A DNA stretch of 11,223 nt from JBDHZU01 sp039812085 (lineage in GTDB: Bacteria; Actinomycetota; Actinomycetes; S36-B12; UBA10799). The notes beneath the pieces were generated by a model, which did not search any database, was not told the DNA's origin, and worked only from the letters and a program-made list of their open reading frames with translations. Position numbers and translations under genes: made by a program. Below are positions 7,321 through 11,223 of the stretch, in pieces. The stretch's first letter is position 1. Each line of letters starts with the position of its first letter. Location of the stretch: the NCBI GenBank assembly GCA_039812085.1, contig JBDHZU010000060.1, positions 1 to 11,223 on the forward strand, given 5' to 3'.

Positions 7321-7344
7321 CACACGCGGATTCCGCAAGGTGTG
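7321..7344 (-). terminator. Possible hairpin downstream of the HMG-CoA lyase-type gene
   Basis: Twenty bases past the stop of the lyase gene, the minus strand reads CACAC, CTT (bulge), GCGG, AAT (loop), CCGC, GTGTG, giving nine pairs interrupted by a 3-base bulge. No U-run follows. It could limit readthrough from the lyase gene into the pstS promoter region. Weak evidence. Confidence 0.3.
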
Positions 7345-7363
7345 TAGCGGCTCCGGCCAGAAA

Positions 7364-8278
7364 TCAAGCCGGGAAACCGCCCGCTTTGGCAACCAGCGAA
7401 GGCGTTGGACGTCCGAGTTGTTCGCCAAGCCACGCGCTAGCTGCGATCAGGGCGTCAAGGTCAAGTCCGGTATCAATCCCGGAACGTTCCAGCGCATAGA
7501 CGAGGTCTTCGGTGGCGATGTTTCCCGTGGCGCGAGGTGCGAATGGGCATCCGCCGATCCCTCCAAGACTGGAATCCAACACTCGAATCCCTGCCTCGTA
7601 GGCCGCTAGCGCATTCGCATAACCGGTGTTTCTGGTGTTGTGAAAATGGGCGCGCAACGTCGGTCCGGTCACCACCTTCGAGACAGCCTCAACTCGGCGG
7701 ATCACATCGCGCGGAACAGCAACGCCGATGGTGTCGGCAATTGCGATTTCGTCCGTTCCCGTGGCAACAAGTCGTTCGGCCACGGACACCACTCGCTCGA
7801 TAGGAACTTCGCCCTCGTACGGGCACCCAAATGAGGCAGACATCGTGACGCTGGTCCGCAGGTTCGCTTCTTGTGCAAGCGGGATAACCCGTTCCACTGT
7901 GGCGATGGCCTGCTCGGTATCCATCGCTTGATTCTTTTGCGAGAACGTATCCGTCACCATGACGACCAAGTTGACCTCGTCAACCTGTGTGGGCTGCGCG
8001 CGAGTGAACCCACGTTCGTTCAGTACAAGTCCAATCAGCGACGCACCAGCACGATCTGCAGAGTCCTTGGCTGGTAGCCCCGCCAACACCGCTTCGGCAT
8101 CGGCCATCTGTGGGACTCGCTTGGGATTCACGAACGAAGCCACTTCGATTCGTCGGACTCCGGCGTCAATACATGTGCGGACCAACTGCACCTTCTGCTC
8201 AGTGGTTAGCAGAGCAGGATCATTCTGCAAACCGTCTCGGGCAGAGACTTCGACGATCTCGACGGCCTCGGAACTCAT
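7364..8278 (-). CDS. mvaB: Hydroxymethylglutaryl-CoA lyase family protein
   Basis: A 304-residue TIM-barrel lyase of the HMGL-like family; HMG-CoA lyase cleaves HMG-CoA to acetyl-CoA and acetoacetate, the last step of leucine breakdown. Visible active-site elements are R14-D15 (SARDGLQN), E45 (RRIEVASFVNPKRVPQM), H211-x-H213 (metal-binding histidines), and the glycine-rich signature GGIGGCPFAP (239-248) with catalytic C244, followed by N253 in ATGNIATED. Length is normal for the family. The metal motif reads HFHNTRNTG, where classical HMG-CoA lyases have HCHDTYG, so the acyl-CoA substrate may differ. No other leucine-catabolic gene is in the window. The ATG at 8278 has only a poorly spaced AGGTGG before it. 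It diverges from the Dabb gene across 41 bases. Family assignment is firm; the precise reaction is not. Confidence 0.85.
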   Translation of the reverse strand: MSSEAVEIVEVSARDGLQNDPALLTTEQKVQLVRTCIDAGVRRIEVASFVNPKRVPQMADAEAVLAGLPAKDSADRAGASLIGLVLNERGFTRAQPTQVDEVNLVVMVTDTFSQKNQAMDTEQAIATVERVIPLAQEANLRTSVTMSASFGCPYEGEVPIERVVSVAERLVATGTDEIAIADTIGVAVPRDVIRRVEAVSKVVTGPTLRAHFHNTRNTGYANALAAYEAGIRVLDSSLGGIGGCPFAPRATGNIATEDLVYALERSGIDTGLDLDALIAASAWLGEQLGRPTPSLVAKAGGFPA

Positions 8279-8284
8279 GCCACC

Positions 8285-8290
8285 TATAGT
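8285..8290 (+). promoter_or_regulatory. Possible -10 element for the Dabb gene
   Basis: TATAGT in the 41-base divergent gap, 13 bases before the AAGGAGGT ribosome site. It fits TANNNT, but no convincing -35 is seen. Read on the other strand (ACTATA) it sits just before the lyase ATG and might also serve that gene. Weak. Confidence 0.35.
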
Positions 8291-8302
8291 CGCACCGCGA
8301 CC

Positions 8303-8310
8303 AAGGAGGT
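8303..8310 (+). promoter_or_regulatory. Strong ribosome binding site of the Dabb gene
   Basis: AAGGAGGT, a near-perfect anti-16S complement, 9 bases before the ATG at 8320. It fixes the start and predicts efficient translation of this small protein. Confidence 0.7.
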
Positions 8311-8319
8311 TTCGTTCTT

Positions 8320-8604
8320 ATGCTCACTCACGTTGTGTTGTTCACCCTGTCTGATCCGTCCGATACCGCAGAAGCGATCGAACGGCTACGCGCGCTCGAC
8401 GGTCAGATTCCTGAGTTACTGAGTCTGCGGGTGGGCACGGATACGACAGATAATCCGGCTGCGTCACACATCGCACTGATCAGCGAGCACGCCGATGCCG
8501 CCGGTTTACGCGGCTATCAAGAGCACCCTGTTCATCAAGAACTGTTGGCATGGTTGCGGCCTCGACTGGCTGGCCGTGCTGTGGTGGATTCCAGCGACCT
8601 GTAG
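8320..8604 (+). CDS. Dabb (stress-responsive A/B barrel) domain protein
   Basis: Small cytosolic protein of 94 residues made of one Dabb domain, a dimeric ferredoxin-like barrel. The recognisable family features are MLTHVVLFTL at the N-terminus, a central SHIALISEHADAAGL strand-helix, and YQEHPVHQELLAWLRPRL (residues 67-84), the usual Y-x-x-HP-x-H motif. Length is typical. Members include plant stress proteins and some enzymes, but most bacterial ones have no known reaction, and none can be assigned here. The start is fixed by a strong AAGGAGGT ribosome site. The stop at 8604 directly abuts the stop of the convergent rhomboid-like gene. Confidence 0.85.
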   Translation: MLTHVVLFTLSDPSDTAEAIERLRALDGQIPELLSLRVGTDTTDNPAASHIALISEHADAAGLRGYQEHPVHQELLAWLRPRLAGRAVVDSSDL

Positions 8605-9528
8605 TCACTGCAGGCGGGTCACCACAAACGATGGGTTCTCTCGCGCATCGGCAACGTAGTCAGAGAAGTCCAGTCGTTCACGCAACGGAGCAAACCGTCG
8701 CACGACGAGGAAGGCAACGATCCCAAGAAGGGTTGCGTTGAGGTGGCCGAAGGACCAGAGGTCGCCCACAAAGATGACCGGTAACCCCACACCGGCAAAG
8801 ACAGCGGCGTAGTACCACCAGCGCCACGGTTTGGATACCAAGAACAGATAGGCCCCCATCGAACCGACCATCACGTAACTGACTCCCACATCGGCTGTGA
8901 CCGCCAGCCGATGTTCGGCGTAGTGCATCTTGATCAAGATGACTTCGGTGAGGACCGTGGCCAATGAGCCAAGTACGTGCGAGGCGATCCAGACCATAAT
9001 CACGCGAGCACTCCCGAGCCGGTGCTCTAGCCGGGCAACGATGAGGACATAGACCAGCACGTAGCCGAGGAATCCTGCCCCGGAATCGGCAACGAGCAGC
9101 GCTGAGGACACCAGCACTCGGACAGGATCGACCAGGATCCCGAAGATGTTCGTCGAGTTGAACCGGGTCAAGATTTCGACCAAGTCTTGCGGGGTTCCCT
9201 GGATCAGGATGGTGGTGGCAGTCCAGCACGCCATGTAGACGAAAGTGGCCGGGGCGGAGCGAACCCATGCGGCCCCAGCAGCAACGTACGGCGCAAGCTT
9301 CAACACCCACCGACGAGCAAATGAGTTTCCTCGAGCTGACCATCCGCGGAAGAAGTACCAGAGAAAGGCCAAACCACCGGCAATACAGACGTAGATCAGG
9401 ACGAAGTCGATCTGGTCATCTGCTCGACCCTGAGCCAATACCCGATGCAATTCTGCGGACGTGGTCGGCGACGGAGTCGGCGTTGACTGAGCCAGCACGT
9501 CGGCTACGTGCAACCACGATTCAGTCAT
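8605..9528 (-). CDS. Rhomboid-fold integral membrane protein with altered catalytic motif
   Basis: A 307-residue protein with a polar, Pro/Thr/Ser-rich N-terminus (residues 1-40) and about seven or eight hydrophobic segments (near 41-60, 92-109, 131-146, 150-167, 173-196, 213-231, 238-255, 259-277). The core lines up by eye with GlpG rhomboid protease: ARLEHRLGSAR (166-175) with its EKRLGSGK; ADVGVSYVMVGSMGA (212-226) with the GxSG serine segment; and FGHLNATLLG (260-269) with the last-helix histidine. The Ser217/His262 pair is therefore kept. GxSG reads GVSY, however, and the His/Asn oxyanion pair of helix 2 is not visible. It resembles the actinobacterial rhomboid-like family; protease activity is uncertain. 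I chose the ATG at 9528. An in-frame ATG at 9573 would add MLLLVLCRSCGKIGA and start inside the toxin-antitoxin operator. Confidence 0.8.
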   Translation of the reverse strand: MTESWLHVADVLAQSTPTPSPTTSAELHRVLAQGRADDQIDFVLIYVCIAGGLAFLWYFFRGWSARGNSFARRWVLKLAPYVAAGAAWVRSAPATFVYMACWTATTILIQGTPQDLVEILTRFNSTNIFGILVDPVRVLVSSALLVADSGAGFLGYVLVYVLIVARLEHRLGSARVIMVWIASHVLGSLATVLTEVILIKMHYAEHRLAVTADVGVSYVMVGSMGAYLFLVSKPWRWWYYAAVFAGVGLPVIFVGDLWSFGHLNATLLGIVAFLVVRRFAPLRERLDFSDYVADARENPSFVVTRLQ

Positions 9529-9565
9529 AGCCCCGATCTTGCCGCATGAACGACATAAAACCAGA

Positions 9566-9583
9566 AGTAGCATAAATGCTACT
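9566..9583 (+). promoter_or_regulatory. Perfect 18-bp palindrome, probable operator of the toxin-antitoxin operon
   Basis: AGTAGCATAAATGCTACT: two 8-base arms around AA, 8 bases before the antitoxin ATG. It overlaps TACTCT (9580-9585), which lies exactly at -12 to -7 if transcription starts at the ATG at 9592. With no Shine-Dalgarno sequence before that ATG, a leaderless transcript is likely. Type II antitoxins bind such palindromes to repress their own operon, and this position would block RNA polymerase. It also lies 37 bases upstream of the divergent rhomboid-like start, so it could affect that gene. Confidence 0.65.
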
Positions 9584-9591
9584 CTTGTTCT

Positions 9592-9888
9592 ATGGGCGCG
9601 CCTCACGGAAGCAACCGGAGTAACCGGAGCAAGGGGAATAGTCAGCGAGAGGTCGGCCTAGCCGATCTTCGCCAACGTGCCAGCGAGATCGTTCGGGACG
9701 TCGAATCGGGCGAAGAGTTCCTGGTCACCGTGTCTGGACGCGCAGCAGCCCGCTTATCCCCAATCGAAATGCAAGCGTGGGTTCCCAGCCACGAACTCGC
9801 CCTACTCTTTGCTGAACTTCCCGCCTGGGGTGGTCGCGACCGCCTCGAACTTGCTGAGGATGTGCGCGACCCGTGGCAAACCCCGTAA
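9592..9888 (+). CDS. vapB: Phd/YefM-type (VapB-like) antitoxin
   Basis: A 98-residue antitoxin that should neutralise the downstream PIN toxin and repress the operon. Residues about 19-60 carry the Phd/YefM DNA-binding and dimerisation region (REVGLADLRQRASEIVRDVESGEEFLVTV..RAAARLSPI). The C-terminal part (about 60-98, WVPSHELALLFAELPAWGG onward) is acidic and tryptophan-containing, as expected for the toxin-binding tail. Before the domain is a polar extension of about 18 residues with the tandem repeat NRSNRS, encoded by two near-identical 9-base units at 9613-9630. No later in-frame ATG, GTG or TTG occurs before the domain, so the extension is translated if the protein is made. It overlaps the toxin gene by 16 bases, which suggests coupling. 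Confidence 0.85.
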   Translation: MGAPHGSNRSNRSKGNSQREVGLADLRQRASEIVRDVESGEEFLVTVSGRAAARLSPIEMQAWVPSHELALLFAELPAWGGRDRLELAEDVRDPWQTP

Positions 9889-10265
9889 AGGCACTACTCG
9901 ACACCAGCGTGCTGATCGCCGATGTCATTCCTACCGGAGCCGACGAATACGCGATTAGCGTTGTCTCTATCTCAGAACTTCACTTTGGCGTGCTGCGCGC
10001 CAAGTCCCCGGGCGAACAGCAACGGAGACTGCGGCGACTAAGCGCTATCGAGCGCCAGTTTTCCGCACTGCCCATTACTGCGAATGTTGCCCGTATCCAC
10101 GGTTCGATGGCAGCAGTTCTTGCCGCAAACAAGCGGACGGCTCAACGTCGCTCGATGGATCTCATGATCGCTGCCACTGCGGCCGCACATGGCGCTGAAC
10201 TCTTCACTCATAACGGCGACGACTTCCGTGGACTGGATGACTTCTTAACCGTCCACCAGCTGTGA
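9873..10265 (+). CDS. vapC: PIN-domain ribonuclease toxin VapC
   Basis: A 130-residue type II toxin, a magnesium-dependent ribonuclease of the PIN family that cleaves RNA, typically tRNA or rRNA, when freed from its antitoxin. The acidic catalytic residues are all present: D10 (ALLDTSVLIAD), E35 (VSISELHFG), D96 (RSMDLMIAATAAAHG) and D116/D117 (LFTHNGDDFRGL). Length is typical and the gene appears intact, so it should be active. The GTG start lies inside the antitoxin gene, 16 bases before its stop. A weak TGAGGA lies upstream at longer-than-usual spacing. It ends 13 bases from the stop of the convergent glgC. The RNA target cannot be inferred. Confidence 0.92.
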   Translation: MANPVKALLDTSVLIADVIPTGADEYAISVVSISELHFGVLRAKSPGEQQRRLRRLSAIERQFSALPITANVARIHGSMAAVLAANKRTAQRRSMDLMIAATAAAHGAELFTHNGDDFRGLDDFLTVHQL

Positions 10266-10306
10266 TCGAAGACGCGAGTTAGAGCTTGGTTCCCTTACCG
10301 ATCACA
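10261..10306. repeat. Inverted repeat at the vapC-glgC convergent junction
   Basis: TGTGATCG (10261-10268) and CGATCACA (10299-10306), a perfect 8-base inverted repeat with a 30-base spacer that spans the vapC stop and the glgC 3' end. It could form a terminator-like stem in either transcript, but the loop is long and there is no U-run. Chance occurrence is quite possible. Confidence 0.25.
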
Positions 10307-11223
10307 ACAACTCCACCTTCACTCACTGTGAATCGTTGCCGGTCGGCTTCCAGATCAACACCGATCTGAGCACCATCGGGAATGTCGCAGTATTTGTCGA
10401 TGATCGCGTTGCGGATGACGCATCCGCGACCAATTCGAGTACCGGGCAGGATGACCGAGTTCTCGACGTAACTGCCTTCATCAATCCGAACGTCGAAGCT
10501 CAACACCGAATCGCGCACATGCGCCCCGGCAATGATCGATCCGGCACCCACCATGGATTCGTGCGCATTGCCGGACAGCACAAACTTGGCTGGCGGCAAG
10601 GGGGGAAGGTGAGTCAGGATCGGCCATTTCTTGTTGTAGAGGTTGAAGACCGGAGACACGTTGACCAGGTCCATATGCGCATCGTGGTACGCGTCGATCG
10701 TTCCCACATCGCGCCAGTAGCCACGGTCGCGTTCGTGCGCGCCGGGGACGATATTGGAGTCAAAGTCGTAGACGAAGGCGCGGCCTTGTTCGGTCAACGT
10801 GGGGATGATGTTGCCGCCCATGTCGTGTACTGAATTGTCATCTTCGGCATCTGCCCGCAGCGTTTCAATCAGGACGTCGGTATCGAAGCAGTAGTTTCCC
10901 ATCGATACGTAGGACTCATCCGGAGAGCCAGGGATGGCAGGCGGATCAGCGGGCTTCTCATGGAAGGCACGGATCTTCTTGCCGTCTTCTGTCTCGATGA
11001 TTCCGAATGCACTGGCTTCTGCCCGCGGCATCCGAATACCGGCAACCGTCACCCCGGCCTTACTTTCCAGATGCTGTTGCACCATCTGGCGGGGGTCCAT
11101 CCGATAGATGTTGTCCGCGCCAAAAACCAAGACGATGTCGGGACGTTCGTCGTTGATCAGGTTGAGGCTTTGGTAGATCGCGTCGGCGCTGCCGGTAAAC
11201 CAGCGGGGGCCAAGACGCTGCGG
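10279..11223 (-). CDS. glgC: Glucose-1-phosphate adenylyltransferase GlgC, C-terminal part (5' end outside window)
   Basis: ADP-glucose pyrophosphorylase makes ADP-glucose from ATP and glucose-1-phosphate, the committed step of bacterial glycogen synthesis. The frame is open to the right edge: 314 residues are visible, starting PQRLGPRWFTGSADAIYQ. Landmarks in fragment numbering are WFTGSADAIYQ (8-18), FGADNIYRMDP (34-44) with the aspartate of the GD/AD motif, FHEKPADPP (87-95) whose lysine binds glucose-1-phosphate, SMGNYCFD (107-114) and YWRDVGTIDAY (169-179). The rest is a left-handed beta-helix (SIIAGAHVRDSVL, SYVENSVILPGTRIGRGCVIRNAIID) ending VVVIGKGTKL. It follows actinobacterial GlgC closely, though the usual histidine after GAD is asparagine here. 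It converges on vapC and has no functional link visible to its neighbours. Confidence 0.95.
   Translation of the reverse strand, partial: PQRLGPRWFTGSADAIYQSLNLINDERPDIVLVFGADNIYRMDPRQMVQQHLESKAGVTVAGIRMPRAEASAFGIIETEDGKKIRAFHEKPADPPAIPGSPDESYVSMGNYCFDTDVLIETLRADAEDDNSVHDMGGNIIPTLTEQGRAFVYDFDSNIVPGAHERDRGYWRDVGTIDAYHDAHMDLVNVSPVFNLYNKKWPILTHLPPLPPAKFVLSGNAHESMVGAGSIIAGAHVRDSVLSFDVRIDEGSYVENSVILPGTRIGRGCVIRNAIIDKYCDIPDGAQIGVDLEADRQRFTVSEGGVVVIGKGTKL

Noticed and set aside
7238..7609. 123-codon + strand frame running from the PHO-like repeats into the lyase gene
   Set aside because: It overlaps the regulatory array and the antisense of a conserved C-terminus, and the product looks random.
8598..8614. 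CCTG/CAGG inverted repeat at the Dabb/rhomboid-like junction as a shared terminator
   Set aside because: Only four pairs with a nine-base loop and no U-run, within chance expectation.
9529..9573. Rhomboid-like protein starting at ATG 9573
   Set aside because: It would begin inside the toxin-antitoxin palindrome with no ribosome site and add an odd Cys-containing leader; kept only as an alternative.
10336..10833. 165-codon open frame on the + strand inside glgC
   Set aside because: It is fully antisense to conserved GlgC sequence, has no ribosome site and no family resemblance.

Overview
The window is a stretch of an actinomycetotal (actinobacterial) chromosome with a G+C content, by eye, in the high fifties. 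The lineage is suggested by protein similarity recognised by eye (PPK1, the two-domain Nudix/histidine-phosphatase MutT1, the Rhomboid_2-like membrane protein, GlgC), by the ppk1-mutT1 neighbourhood known from mycobacteria, by GTG starts, by a probable leaderless toxin-antitoxin promoter, and by 11-nt phased PHO-box-like repeats. I cannot name a genus. Genes are densely packed. The longest stretch without a gene is about 230 bases (7134-7363), so no gap exceeds 300 bases. I see no tRNA, rRNA, insertion sequence, prophage or CRISPR array.

Left part (3-2997, + strand): the 3' end of polyphosphate kinase ppk1, a CYTH-CHAD fusion protein coupled to it by an ATGA overlap, and a MutT1-type Nudix plus histidine phosphatase. 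All three plausibly act on polyphosphate or nucleoside polyphosphates. Facing them and transcribed the other way (7133-3008) is a complete high-affinity phosphate importer in the order pstS-pstC-pstA-pstB. No phoU follows pstB. Upstream of pstS lies an array of 11-nt direct repeats in phase, the expected form of a PhoP-type operator. Between pstS and pstC sits a long imperfect palindrome that forms its best stem only in the pst mRNA. The region is therefore a phosphate import and storage locus.

Middle part (7364-9528): an HMG-CoA lyase-family TIM-barrel enzyme (- strand) lies head to head with a small Dabb-domain protein (+ strand). The Dabb gene abuts tail to tail a rhomboid-fold membrane protein (- strand) whose catalytic motif is altered.

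Right part (9566-11223): a type II toxin-antitoxin pair (Phd/VapB-like antitoxin, PIN-domain VapC toxin) starts behind a perfect 18-bp palindrome that overlaps a likely leaderless -10 element. It converges on the 3' part of glgC (ADP-glucose pyrophosphorylase), which runs off the right edge.

The least explained points are the strand-polarised hairpin in the pst mRNA, the spacing of the PHO-like repeats, the rhomboid-like protein with a Ser/His pair but no oxyanion residues, and the operator and unusual N-terminal extension of the antitoxin. I saw no clearly novel multi-gene system.
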